This document shows, piece by piece, positions 16,035-25,668 of a stretch of DNA of 64,000 bases. The DNA is taken from NCBI GenBank assembly GCA_003141095.1, contig PLKM01000015.1:22931-86930 (forward strand), written 5' to 3'. The notes under the pieces are model-generated. The model did no database searches, was not told the origin of the DNA, and saw only the letters and a program-made list of their open reading frames with translations. The position numbers and the translations under genes are program-made. The DNA is from Acidimicrobiaceae bacterium (GTDB taxonomy: Bacteria > Actinomycetota > Acidimicrobiia > Acidimicrobiales > RAAP-2). Numbering within the stretch: the stretch's first letter is position 1; each line of letters begins with the position of its first letter.

Positions 16035-18188
16035 ATGACTAAGCGCTTCGACGGTTCACTCGACATGCGACGCGCGATCGACCGCCTGGCCCGGCGGCTG
16101 CCCGAACCGCTCGAAGACCTCGCGTGGATCTCCTACAACTACCTCTGGTCCTGGACCCCCGGCGGGCGCGATCTCTTCACCAGCATTGACGCACACCGAT
16201 TCATGCTGGCGGGACAGAATCCCGTGCGTTTCCTGTGGAATCAGGCCGAGCGCGATCTCTTGCGTGCCGCGACCGACGAGGACCTGCTCGAACGCCTCAG
16301 CGAGGTGGCCCAGAAGATGGACGCCGAACTGCAGCGCCCCGGTCAACGCGTACAGGCGGGTGGACCGGTGGCGTTCTTCTGTGCCGAGTTCGGCGTTCAT
16401 TCGTCGCTGCCCGTCTACTCCGGGGGACTCGGAGTGCTCGCGGGCGACATCTTGAAGGAAGTATCGGACCAAGCCCTCGACGTGGTCGGGGTCGGGCTGC
16501 TGTACCGGCGCGGCTACCTCCATCAGCGCATGAACCTGTCCGGTTGGCAACACGAGTACTGGACTGAAATCAACACCGACCAGCTGCCCGCCGTGCGCGT
16601 CAGGGGCGCCGACGGAGCACCCCTGAGGGTGACGGTACCCGTATGGGACGGAGAACTGGCCGCCCACGTCTGGCTGGTCAATGTGGGGCGAACGCCTCTC
16701 TACTTGCTCGATGCCGAACTCGCGGAAAACAACCCGCTAGAGCGCTGGGTCAGCGCGCGTCTCTACGAGGGCTCGCGAGAAATACGATTAGCGCAGTACG
16801 CGCTGCTCGGCATCGGAGGAGTACGCGCACTCGACGCGATGGGGATCGCCCCGGGGCTTTTCCACCTCAACGAAGGTCACCCCGCGCTGGCCTCACTCGA
16901 GATCGCGTCGAAGACATCGAGCGAATTGTCCGGAGATCGGCTCGGGCTGGAGAAACTTCTGGAGATCGGCCGGGACCGATTCGCCTTCACCACGCACACC
17001 CCGGTACCAGCGGGCAACGAGACGTACGAAGCCGACCAATTCTTCTCGGTCCTCGGTCGAGCGATCGATCAAATGGGCCTTTCGCGCGAAGAGGTGAGCG
17101 CGGTGAGCCGAGTGGACCCCACTTCAACGTCCGAGCCGCTGGGGTTTTCACCGCTGGCCATCCGGTGCTCGCGCTCGACCAACGCCGTGAGCAAGCGCCA
17201 TGAAGAGGTTGCGCGCGAAATGTGGCGTCCTCTCTTCCCGGGCGTGGACGTCGCTGACGTGCCTATCACCCACGTGACCAATGCCGTGCACCTGCCGACG
17301 TGGATGAGCCCGACGATGCGAGAACTACTCACCAAGTTCTTCGGGGCCGACTGGGAGCGACACGCCGACGACCCGGGTCTGTGGAGCCACGTCGACGAGA
17401 TCCCCGATGTCGACCTCTGGCGAGCGCGCTGCGATATGCGTCTCGAGTTGGTGGAACTTATCCGTCGCGACATCGGGGTCGACCGGTTGGCGCGCGGCGA
17501 GGAGATCGCCTACGCCGAAGCGGCCTTCGACGCCTTTGATCCCACGCATCTCACCGTTGGCTTCGCACGACGACTGGCCACCTACAAACGACTCGACCTG
17601 CTGTTCTATGATCCCGAGCGCCTTCGCAGGATCATTGACGAGGATAAAGGCACTCAGTTCATCGTCGCCGGTAAAGCGCACCCCCTCGATGACGAGGCGA
17701 AGAACGTGGCGCGCAACATGTTCACCCTGAAGCGTGGCCTGGACGTTCCTAACCGCCTGGTCTTCCTCGAGGACTACGACCTGCGCGTCGCGCCGCGATT
17801 GGTCGCCGGATGCGACGTGTGGCTGAACCTGCCGAGGCCGCCCCTCGAGGCGAGTGGGACCAGCGGCATGAAGGCGGCGTTGAACGGGGGGCTTAATCTC
17901 AGCGTGCTGGACGGCTGGTGGGGCGAGGGCTACAACGGGCAGAACGGTTGGGCTATTGACGGGTCGGTGGATGATGACACCGAAGCTCAGGATGAACGGG
18001 ATGCCCGAGCGCTCTATGACCTTCTGGAAAACGAAGTCAAGCCGCTGTTCTTCACTCGAGACGCCAACGGGATACCCATTGGCTGGCTGGCGCGCACGCG
18101 AGCGTCGCTGCGAAGTTTGGGTCCGAAGTTCTGCGCGAATCGCATGGTCGACGACTACGTCGAGCGCATCTACCGCTCTGGACACTGA
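16035..18188 (+). CDS. alpha-glucan phosphorylase (GlgP2)
   Basis: 717 aa; AEFGVHSSLPVYSGGLGVLAGDILK, canonical PLP loop EASGTSGMKAALNGGLNLSVLDGWW. Confidence 0.92.
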   Translation: MTKRFDGSLDMRRAIDRLARRLPEPLEDLAWISYNYLWSWTPGGRDLFTSIDAHRFMLAGQNPVRFLWNQAERDLLRAATDEDLLERLSEVAQKMDAELQRPGQRVQAGGPVAFFCAEFGVHSSLPVYSGGLGVLAGDILKEVSDQALDVVGVGLLYRRGYLHQRMNLSGWQHEYWTEINTDQLPAVRVRGADGAPLRVTVPVWDGELAAHVWLVNVGRTPLYLLDAELAENNPLERWVSARLYEGSREIRLAQYALLGIGGVRALDAMGIAPGLFHLNEGHPALASLEIASKTSSELSGDRLGLEKLLEIGRDRFAFTTHTPVPAGNETYEADQFFSVLGRAIDQMGLSREEVSAVSRVDPTSTSEPLGFSPLAIRCSRSTNAVSKRHEEVAREMWRPLFPGVDVADVPITHVTNAVHLPTWMSPTMRELLTKFFGADWERHADDPGLWSHVDEIPDVDLWRARCDMRLELVELIRRDIGVDRLARGEEIAYAEAAFDAFDPTHLTVGFARRLATYKRLDLLFYDPERLRRIIDEDKGTQFIVAGKAHPLDDEAKNVARNMFTLKRGLDVPNRLVFLEDYDLRVAPRLVAGCDVWLNLPRPPLEASGTSGMKAALNGGLNLSVLDGWWGEGYNGQNGWAIDGSVDDDTEAQDERDARALYDLLENEVKPLFFTRDANGIPIGWLARTRASLRSLGPKFCANRMVDDYVERIYRSGH

Positions 18189-18197
18189 CTGACCCGC

Positions 18198-18233
18198 TCT
18201 CAAGGAAACTAAACAAGGACCGTTTCCTTGAGA
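18198..18233 (+). terminator. 12-bp perfect inverted repeat, terminator-like hairpin after glgP2
   Basis: TCTCAAGGAAAC - 12 nt loop - GTTTCCTTGAGA, 10 nt after the stop codon; no T-tract. Confidence 0.6.
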
Positions 18234-18340
18234 AGGACGAGCCTGTTCAGTTCACGGTGGCCCAGTGCCGCTTCAACTCACCCGTTCCCTTCTCGAGCCG
18301 CCTTACACTTCGATAAGACCGAGGACGACGAGGCGACGAG

Positions 18341-18856
18341 ATGAATCGCGGACTTCAAGTTGTACCTGTGCTGCTCGCGGGCTCTCTGTTGTTCGCGGCC
18401 TGCGCATCAGCTAAATCAGCGACGCCGACAACGAGCTCGGTGACTTCCACCACGACCGCTTCGTCGACCACCACGAGTGGCCGCACACAAGATCTTGTGG
18501 TCACTCCTTCGGTCCGCCAGGGTCTCCTTGACGCTGCCGCGGCGTATCATCAACTCCCCGCCTCGGACTACTTGGGCCTCGTCGCCGGCACGACGTACTA
18601 CGCGTTCGATCCATCGACGAATGACTTCTTCGCCGCGGCGGGACTCGAGCCCAGTCCGAACTCATTGCCGGCCCAAATCGGCGCGCAAGACGACGGCGGC
18701 TACAACTTGTTCGTACGTGCGGCTCGGTCCAGCACCTGGACGGTCTACGACGACGGCTTGGGCGCTGCCCAAGATTCGACCTGCCCCGTCGACCTGCCCG
18801 AATCGGTGCTCTCGGCATGGAATTGGAGTGCTCAAAGTTGCTACCCGCCGGGGTGA
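18341..18856 (+). CDS. putative lipoprotein
   Basis: Signal peptide with lipobox LLFAAC followed by Ser/Thr-rich linker. Confidence 0.6.
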   Translation: MNRGLQVVPVLLAGSLLFAACASAKSATPTTSSVTSTTTASSTTTSGRTQDLVVTPSVRQGLLDAAAAYHQLPASDYLGLVAGTTYYAFDPSTNDFFAAAGLEPSPNSLPAQIGAQDDGGYNLFVRAARSSTWTVYDDGLGAAQDSTCPVDLPESVLSAWNWSAQSCYPPG

Positions 18857-19012
18857 AGCCGCGGGCCACTGGGTTACAACTGACTCTTTCGAGACCAACG
18901 AATCTGCGCTGGCTGAGTCGACGGCCCGCTAGTTCAAGAACGTCAAATTGATGGCTCGTCGCTCTAGCCACACGAACATCTCCAGGGCTATTCTTCAGTC
19001 GAGAGGTGGACC

Positions 19013-19816
19013 ATGACCATTGCCTGCAAAGTGAACGGTGAGTACGCACAGAACCTGACCTGTCAACTCGACGCCGGTCAGTCGGTGTTCGCTGACGCAT
19101 CAAAATTCCGATGGAAGACATCCAACGTGGCCATCGAGACCCGTCTCTCCGTGCCGGGCGGGAACGCGAACGCCGCCGAACGACCTCAGCAGAGCGGCGG
19201 AGGTTTCTTGAAGGCGGCGATCACCACCGCGACCGAGGTGGGCAAACGGGCCCTCGCTGGTCAGAGCCTCGCCTTCCAGTGGTTCACACCAGGTGGTGGC
19301 TCGGGGCTCGTCGCATTCGCTGGTGAACTCCCTGGCCAAATTCGCGTCATTGAACTCGATGGAACAGCCGGTTGGCGAGCCGAGAGCCGCGCCTTCATCT
19401 GCGCCGAGGCGAGCGTCACCTACGACATTAGTTTTTCCGGATTCAATCTCGGCCGCCGTTCGAAGCAGGGCTATATTTTCGAGAACTTCACCGGACGCGG
19501 CACGCTCGTCCTTGGTGGCGGCGGCACGCTCGTTGAGTTGAACCCGGCCGCCTACGGAGGAAAACTCCAGGTCCACGGCGGCGCAGTCGTTGCCTTCGCT
19601 GATTCGGTCGCCTTCAACGTTGAGCGCGTCGGCGCCTTCAACGCCCAGACCGCCATGACCGCAGTCTTCGGAGGCGACGGCCTCAATCTCATCACGCTCA
19701 CCGGCGACGGACCTGTCATACTTCAGTCAACGTTGCACCGCGAGTTCGAAGCTGACGAGCACCAAGGCGAAAGCACCGCCAACCCAATGCGCCAAGGTCT
19801 GCTCGGTCGACTCTAG
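19013..19816 (+). CDS. AIM24/TIGR00266 family protein
   Basis: 267 aa with Gly-rich beta pattern (ENFTGRGTLVLGGGGTLVELN) as in AIM24 proteins. Confidence 0.7.
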   Translation: MTIACKVNGEYAQNLTCQLDAGQSVFADASKFRWKTSNVAIETRLSVPGGNANAAERPQQSGGGFLKAAITTATEVGKRALAGQSLAFQWFTPGGGSGLVAFAGELPGQIRVIELDGTAGWRAESRAFICAEASVTYDISFSGFNLGRRSKQGYIFENFTGRGTLVLGGGGTLVELNPAAYGGKLQVHGGAVVAFADSVAFNVERVGAFNAQTAMTAVFGGDGLNLITLTGDGPVILQSTLHREFEADEHQGESTANPMRQGLLGRL

Positions 19817-19834
19817 AGAGAAAGAAGGACAATT

Positions 19835-20161
19835 ATGGCCCTCATGGACAAGATGAAGGCGCAGGCGGCCCAGCTCGCCCAGAAAGCGCAGGAAGCCGGC
19901 AAGGCCGGACAGTCGAAGTTGGAGGACGTTCAGGCGCGTCGTCGAGCTGACGGCCTGCTTCGTGAGTTAGGGGCCGCCGTCTTCGCGCAGCGTTCGGGCA
20001 CCGCCGCTGACGACACCGCCGCCGAGATTGAGCGACTGGTGGCCGAGTTGTCCACGTACGAAACCGAGCACGGACCGCTCGCAGCCAGCGACACGGACGA
20101 GCCAACTACGGAAGCTCCGAAGGACGCTGAAACTCCTCCCGAAGGTGGATTCACTCTCTAA
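19835..20161 (+). CDS. small charged helical protein downstream of the AIM24-like gene
   Basis: 108 aa; 18 bp after the previous stop; RBS-like AGAAAGAAGG. Confidence 0.55.
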   Translation: MALMDKMKAQAAQLAQKAQEAGKAGQSKLEDVQARRRADGLLRELGAAVFAQRSGTAADDTAAEIERLVAELSTYETEHGPLAASDTDEPTTEAPKDAETPPEGGFTL

Positions 20162-20193
20162 CAAACGCGCACGCAGCGATGTAAATTGGCGCT

Positions 20194-20724
20194 ATGGCGA
20201 CAGATGACTCTTGCGAAACGTGCGGCTTTCAGTGGGACGCCGTCTCGGCGCCGGAGATCCCTCGGCGTATCAAGACCGCAACTGACTCGTTCGTCGACGT
20301 TCTTTTGAAGGCTGGACCGAGTGCGGACAAACGCTCGGCGCCGGAACGTTGGTCAATCCTCGAATACGGGTCCCACGTGCGTGACGTACTTATCTCAATA
20401 CGCGAGCGAATCATCACCGCCTCAATACTCGATGAGCCCACCGGTGCGGCGATTCATCGAGACGAGCGGGTGGCGCTGGGCTTCTACCGACTCGACGCAC
20501 CCGCTGAAGTGGCCGGTGAACTCTCGGCGATTTCGAATCTCTTTGTCCGAACCTTTGCATCACTCCCGACCGGATTCGAGTCGCGTGAGTTTTACTTCAG
20601 CCCGGTAACCCCAGCCAAGGTAACCATTCTCTGGGCTGGAGCACAGGCACTTCACGAGTGCGAGCACCACCTCGCCGACGTCGAAGAGAATTTCGAGCGG
20701 CTCTCGCCTGGTCGAGGGCGCTGA
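20194..20724 (+). CDS. DinB-like protein
   Basis: His pattern WSILEYGSHVRDVL...HEREH-like ALHECEHHLADVEEN. Confidence 0.65.
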   Translation: MATDDSCETCGFQWDAVSAPEIPRRIKTATDSFVDVLLKAGPSADKRSAPERWSILEYGSHVRDVLISIRERIITASILDEPTGAAIHRDERVALGFYRLDAPAEVAGELSAISNLFVRTFASLPTGFESREFYFSPVTPAKVTILWAGAQALHECEHHLADVEENFERLSPGRGR

Positions 20725-20809
20725 GCGCCGTCGTGACAACTGAGCTCGGCGAGTCCTACCAGGTGTTCTCATTGTGATGCGGTCAACGCGAGAGCCCGGA
20801 GAGGATTGG

Positions 20810-21121
20810 TCAGACGTCAGGGTCGCCGAAGAGGTGAACGTACGAGGCTTCACCCACTGAAATGTCGTACCACGAGTAGAACACCTCGCGACCTCTTCGT
20901 TGAACTGCCAGGTGCTCTGGATGCTCCGCCCACGTGCGATGACTCTCCTTGTCGGCGAATCGAACGATCGTGACTCGTTCGCCGTCGACGGCGACGTAGG
21001 ACTTCTGATCAATGAATCCTTCGATCGAGGCGGCGATTCGGCTCATCTCGGCGTCGGCGAGCTGAAACTCGCTCTCCACGCCCTCACGAAGACGACTGCG
21101 AAAAACCGTGACGATTGTCAT
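20810..21121 (-). CDS. antibiotic biosynthesis monooxygenase (ABM) domain protein
   Basis: MTIVTVFRSRLREGVESEF...; start reassigned to the internal ATG. Confidence 0.6.
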   Translation of the reverse strand: MTIVTVFRSRLREGVESEFQLADAEMSRIAASIEGFIDQKSYVAVDGERVTIVRFADKESHRTWAEHPEHLAVQRRGREVFYSWYDISVGEASYVHLFGDPDV

Positions 21122-21196
21122 GCACCAAAGGTATCGAAGCCACCCGGCGTTCGCGAACCCGCCACGCATCGCTCACCACGATGAGGCGGGGGCCGG

Positions 21197-22663
21197 TTAC
21201 CCTCTGGATGGCTGCTTCCATAAGGGTGCGGGCAGCGGGCTGCGGCGCTCGAGAATTGCCTCGATCCGACGGGCGGCTTCGATCATTGTCCATTCGCTGT
21301 GAGCACGACCAATGATCGCCAAACCGATTGGCAGCCCCTGAATCAGGCCGATGGGAAGGCACATAATTGGCCAACCCGCGATGGCGGACGCCGTCGTCGC
21401 GCAGCTGGCCGGTCCGGGGTGCACGCCCACGATGAGGTCACTCTTCCAACTCGGGCCGTACGCGGGGGCAATGACGACATCGACCCCTTCAAGCCCCGGC
21501 ATGAGACACGTGTCAATGGCCCACGTCAGACTCCTCTCGCGAGCGTCCGCGTAGACCGGCCCGCCGCGACCACCGGTGTGGATGGCGGTGAGGAAGTATT
21601 CGTGTCCGAAGTAGACCTGCTCGCGCTCGCGATGCTCGTCTTCGTAGACAATGACATCCGCCAGTGAGCGGACTCCGTCGCCGGGACGGTCCTCCAGGTA
21701 CGCGCCGAGATCATCGAGGAGCTCGGCGAACATGACGACTCCTTCGTCATTGCCCACTTGCTCGCTGGGTTGGGCCAGTTCGCGCCCGGGGATGTGAAGG
21801 CCGCCCTCGCGAAGCACGTCAACAACCTCATCGAAGAGTTGATCCGTTTGGGGGTGTCCAGTGCGCCAGTTCGACGCGACAACGAATGTTGGTGTCGCGA
21901 TCTCGTGGGGTGGGGCACTTTGGGCGAGCACGCCGTACAGCAGGGCGACATCGTTCACGCATCGCCCCATTGGCCCGGGGCTGTCCTGGCTCGCGCTGAT
22001 GGGCACCACGTGCGTCGTCGGCACGTTGCCCACGGTTGGTTTGAGTCCAACCACGCCGTTGATGGAGGCGGGACAGATTATCGAACCGTCGGTTTCGGTG
22101 CCCACGGCCAGAGGCGCCAGACCGGCGGCGAGCGCGGCCCCGGATCCCGACGACGATCCGCCCGCGGAACGGTCGAGAGCCCAAGGATTGGAGACAAGGC
22201 CCGCGCTCGAGGAGTAGCCACTGGTCGAGCGCGGGGAGCGAATATTCGCCCACTGGCTGAGATTCGTGCTGGCGAGAATGATCGCTCCCGCGTCTCGAAG
22301 TCGCGTCACCAAGGAAGCGTCGCGGCTCGGTCGGCCCAGAAGCGCCGTCGAACCGGCGAGGCCCGGAAGGCCCAATGCTTCGATGTTGTCCTTGATCAAA
22401 ACTGGGATACCGTGTAACGCTCCGCGAGAAATTCCCGCCCCTCGCTCGTCGTCGCGCTCCATAGCGACCACGCGGGCATCGGGGCTAATCGCGGCGATCG
22501 AATTCAGCGCGACGTCGGTTCCCGCGACGTCGATTGCGCCAATGCGCGCAAGGAACATATCGACGAGTTGGAGCGACGTGACGTCGCCCGCCTCCAAGCG
22601 TTGGGCAATCTCCTCAACGGAGAGAAACGCGAGTGGGGCGCTCGACGGATGCGGATCGTTCAT
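21197..22663 (-). CDS. amidase (amidase signature family)
   Basis: AS motif LDRSAGGSSSGSGAALAAGLAPLAVGTETDGSIICPAS. Confidence 0.9.
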   Translation of the reverse strand: MNDPHPSSAPLAFLSVEEIAQRLEAGDVTSLQLVDMFLARIGAIDVAGTDVALNSIAAISPDARVVAMERDDERGAGISRGALHGIPVLIKDNIEALGLPGLAGSTALLGRPSRDASLVTRLRDAGAIILASTNLSQWANIRSPRSTSGYSSSAGLVSNPWALDRSAGGSSSGSGAALAAGLAPLAVGTETDGSIICPASINGVVGLKPTVGNVPTTHVVPISASQDSPGPMGRCVNDVALLYGVLAQSAPPHEIATPTFVVASNWRTGHPQTDQLFDEVVDVLREGGLHIPGRELAQPSEQVGNDEGVVMFAELLDDLGAYLEDRPGDGVRSLADVIVYEDEHREREQVYFGHEYFLTAIHTGGRGGPVYADARERSLTWAIDTCLMPGLEGVDVVIAPAYGPSWKSDLIVGVHPGPASCATTASAIAGWPIMCLPIGLIQGLPIGLAIIGRAHSEWTMIEAARRIEAILERRSPLPAPLWKQPSRG

Positions 22664-22771
22664 GACCCAACATTAGGAGCGCACGCGCACGAACCCAGGC
22701 CGAGTCCGTCGGGGAGACGGTGTCGTCCGGCGGACCTCACCTGAGAGTTACGTCACAATCACGTTTTCGAA

Positions 22772-22796
22772 AGCTCCCATTGTTACGATGGGTGCT
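22772..22796. promoter_or_regulatory. imperfect palindrome in divergent amidase/aminotransferase intergenic region
   Basis: AGCTCCCAT-TGTTACG-ATGGGTGCT, 8 of 9 pairs complementary. Confidence 0.3.
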
Positions 22797-22895
22797 CGGG
22801 ATTTGCTTCACCCCCCGGTGGCTATACTTCAACCCTCATTAATTCCGAGCAACTCTGCCTGCAGCGAACGCTCCCCCAACTGAGAGGAATCCGCG

Positions 22896-24140
22896 ATGAA
22901 CCCATTCGAGGACATTGAATCAAACGTCCGCTACTACTGCCGTCGTTGGCCAGCAGTCTTCTCCACGGCCCACGGCTCAACGATCGTTGACGAGAATGGC
23001 ACGGAGTATTTGGACTTTTTCGCGGGCGCCGGGGCCCTTTCCTACGGCCACAACAACCCCATCCTCGTGGACGTCGCGATAGAACACCTTCGAGCGGGCA
23101 AGCTGCTGCATAGTCTTGACACCTTCACTGTCGAGAAACGCCGTTTCCTCGAAGCCATGCAGCGTTACGTCCTCGAACCTCGCCGGTTGGATATGGTCAT
23201 CCAGACGGTCGGACCAACCGGCGCGACCGCGGTTGAAGCTGCCCTGCAACTCGCGCAACGCATCACGGGCCACCGGGCCGTTGTCGGCTTCGCCGGTGGT
23301 TACCACGGCATGACCTACCGCGCGGCATCGATCTCGGCTTCGATGGGCGGGCGACAGACCAGCGCGCACCTGAAGGACTTCGTGGAGCTGCCCTTCGTTG
23401 CCCACGTCACCGAATCGGACCTTGAACTTCTCGATCAAACCCTCCGTTCAACCGTCGACGGTCAGCGGATCGGCGCGGTCATCATCGAGCCAACCCAGGG
23501 CGAGGGCGGCGCTCGCCCCTTCGACCCGGCGTACCTGCGGGCTATACGCGAACGCTGCAGTGAGCTCGACATCATCGTCATTGCCGATGAAGTCCAAGCC
23601 GGCGTGGGACGAACCGGCCCGTTCTTCTCCTTCGAAGGCTCCGCCCTCGACCCCGACATCGTGTGCGTTTCGAAGTCCATCAGTGGCCTCGGACTGCCCA
23701 TGGCGCTCAACCTCGTGCGCCGCAGCCTCGACACGTGGAATCCCGGCGAATTTTCGGGTACGTTCCGAGGCAACAACTTGGCGTTCGCCACCTCGGCCAC
23801 CATGCTCGAAACCTACTGGGCCGACTCGAATCTCGAAAAGGGCACCGAGCAGCGCGGGCTCACCGTGCGAGCCGCCCTCGAAGAGATGTCGAGTCAATTC
23901 GGCCAGGGCCGATTCGTGGTTCGCGGAAATGGGCTCTTGTGCGGCCTTGACGTGGGTGACACCCAACTCGCCGCGGACATCGCCCAGGGCGCCTTCGACC
24001 GCAAGCTCATCGTCGAAACCTGCGGCGCCGGCGACACCACGGTGAAATTGCTGCCCGCGATCGTCATTGACGAGGACCAGCTCGCCGAAGGACTCACGAG
24101 ACTAGGTGACGCCGTCGCGCAGACCCGCTCGCCACGTTGA
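22896..24140 (+). CDS. diaminobutyrate--2-oxoglutarate aminotransferase (EctB/Dat-like)
   Basis: YLDFFAGAGALSYGHNNP, GPTGATAVEAALQLA, IVIADEVQAGVGRTG, PLP Lys region VSKSISG. Confidence 0.85.
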   Translation: MNPFEDIESNVRYYCRRWPAVFSTAHGSTIVDENGTEYLDFFAGAGALSYGHNNPILVDVAIEHLRAGKLLHSLDTFTVEKRRFLEAMQRYVLEPRRLDMVIQTVGPTGATAVEAALQLAQRITGHRAVVGFAGGYHGMTYRAASISASMGGRQTSAHLKDFVELPFVAHVTESDLELLDQTLRSTVDGQRIGAVIIEPTQGEGGARPFDPAYLRAIRERCSELDIIVIADEVQAGVGRTGPFFSFEGSALDPDIVCVSKSISGLGLPMALNLVRRSLDTWNPGEFSGTFRGNNLAFATSATMLETYWADSNLEKGTEQRGLTVRAALEEMSSQFGQGRFVVRGNGLLCGLDVGDTQLAADIAQGAFDRKLIVETCGAGDTTVKLLPAIVIDEDQLAEGLTRLGDAVAQTRSPR

Positions 24141-25594
24141 GCGATACCCCACGCTGGCGCGATCTCATCGTCACGCTCGACGATCACGGCCTCAACGTCC
24201 TCGCGGATGCCGCGTCAGTCGCGGTGGCAAGCCTGCAGCGCCCGACCTCGGGGCCCAGATCGAACTTGACGCCGCGAGCCCTTCACGAGCTCATCACATC
24301 ACTTGAGATCTGCCCGGACGACGGCGTCGATCTCGACACGGTCCTCGCGGATCTGGGATCCATGGTCTGGGCACACGGTGTGGTGCCGAGCGATCCAGCC
24401 TGCGTCGCGCATCTGCATCCGCCGACCCTCGTGCCGGCGGTCGTCACGGAGTTGGCGATCGCCGCGACGAACCAGTCAATGGACTCGTGGGACCAGGCTC
24501 CCGCCGCGACCGAAGTTGAGCTGCACCTGATGAGTTGGCTCGTGCGGCTGCTCGCCATGCCCGAGACCGGTTCGGGCGTCATGACGTCGGGAGGAACCGC
24601 CTCGAACGTTCTCGCCCTCACCCTCGCACGCTCGTGGGCGGCAGCCAAGATCGACGTTGATGTCTTGAAATCTGGTTTGCCCCCCGCCGCGAGAAACTGG
24701 CGCATCCTCTGTTCCGACCAGGCCCACTTCTCCATTCAGCGCGCGAGCGCCGAGCTCGGCCTCGGCCGTGATGCCGTCATCGCGGTTGCGACAACGTCGA
24801 CGGGTTCGATGGACGTCACGGCGCTCGATGACGTCCTTGAACGAATGACTCGCGACGGGCTCCAACCCATCGCCGTCGTCGGCACCGCCGGCACGACCGA
24901 CCTCGGTGCCATCGATCCCTTGGCCGCGATCGCCGAGCGCGCTCGACGCTACGACGCCTGGTTCCACGTTGACGCGGCGGTGGCGGGTGCCCTCCTGCTC
25001 TCCAACCGGCTGCGACCGGAACTGTCTGGGATCGAGCTCGCGGATTCGGCCACCATTGACTTCCACAAACTTTGGTTCCAGCCCTTCAACGCCAGCGCCC
25101 TCGTCGTGCGCGACGTTCAACGATTCGATCTGCTTCGCGTGAAATCGAACTACCTCGACCGCGGCGACGAACTCGAGGGCATGGTGAACCTGGTCGGACG
25201 ATCGCTCGACACGTCACGTCGCTTCGATGCCGCGAAGGTGACCGCGTCACTTCGAACCCTGGGTCGTCACGCGCTCGCAGAGATGCTCGAACAGTTGGTC
25301 GATCTTTCGCAGTACGCGGGCTCGGTGATCCGGGCCCACCCGCAACTCGAGCTCCTGGCACCGCCGGCGTCGGTGATGTGCGTCTTTGACGCCATCGGCG
25401 CCGACGCGGACGACCTTCGCTCCGTCCAACAGCGCCTGCTCGCCCGAGGCGAGATGGTGCTCGGTCGCACGGAGATCAAGGGGCGTGCGGCTCTGAAGCT
25501 CACCTTCATGAATCCTCTGTCGACGAGTGACGACGTCGATCACCTCGTCGACATGGTGGTGAGGGAGCTCGACGCCGTCGTTGGCTCAAATTGA
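24137..25594 (+). CDS. PLP-dependent group II decarboxylase, probable L-2,4-diaminobutyrate decarboxylase
   Basis: TSGGTASNVLALTLAR, FHVDAAVAGALLLS, DFHKLWFQPFNASAL; TTG start overlaps the Dat stop by 4 nt. Confidence 0.75.
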   Translation: MSDTPRWRDLIVTLDDHGLNVLADAASVAVASLQRPTSGPRSNLTPRALHELITSLEICPDDGVDLDTVLADLGSMVWAHGVVPSDPACVAHLHPPTLVPAVVTELAIAATNQSMDSWDQAPAATEVELHLMSWLVRLLAMPETGSGVMTSGGTASNVLALTLARSWAAAKIDVDVLKSGLPPAARNWRILCSDQAHFSIQRASAELGLGRDAVIAVATTSTGSMDVTALDDVLERMTRDGLQPIAVVGTAGTTDLGAIDPLAAIAERARRYDAWFHVDAAVAGALLLSNRLRPELSGIELADSATIDFHKLWFQPFNASALVVRDVQRFDLLRVKSNYLDRGDELEGMVNLVGRSLDTSRRFDAAKVTASLRTLGRHALAEMLEQLVDLSQYAGSVIRAHPQLELLAPPASVMCVFDAIGADADDLRSVQQRLLARGEMVLGRTEIKGRAALKLTFMNPLSTSDDVDHLVDMVVRELDAVVGSN

Positions 25595-25610
25595 GTCCCG
25601 CTCCGCGGGT

Positions 25611-25643
25611 GCCGTGCGTTCTCTGGGGACCAGAAAACACGGC
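25611..25643. terminator. hairpin between convergent genes
   Basis: GCCGTG...TTCTCTGG-GGA-CCAGAAAA...CACGGC nested stem between convergent ORFs. Confidence 0.5.
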
Positions 25644-25668
25644 AGCGCAGCTTGAGCGAGCAACGTCG

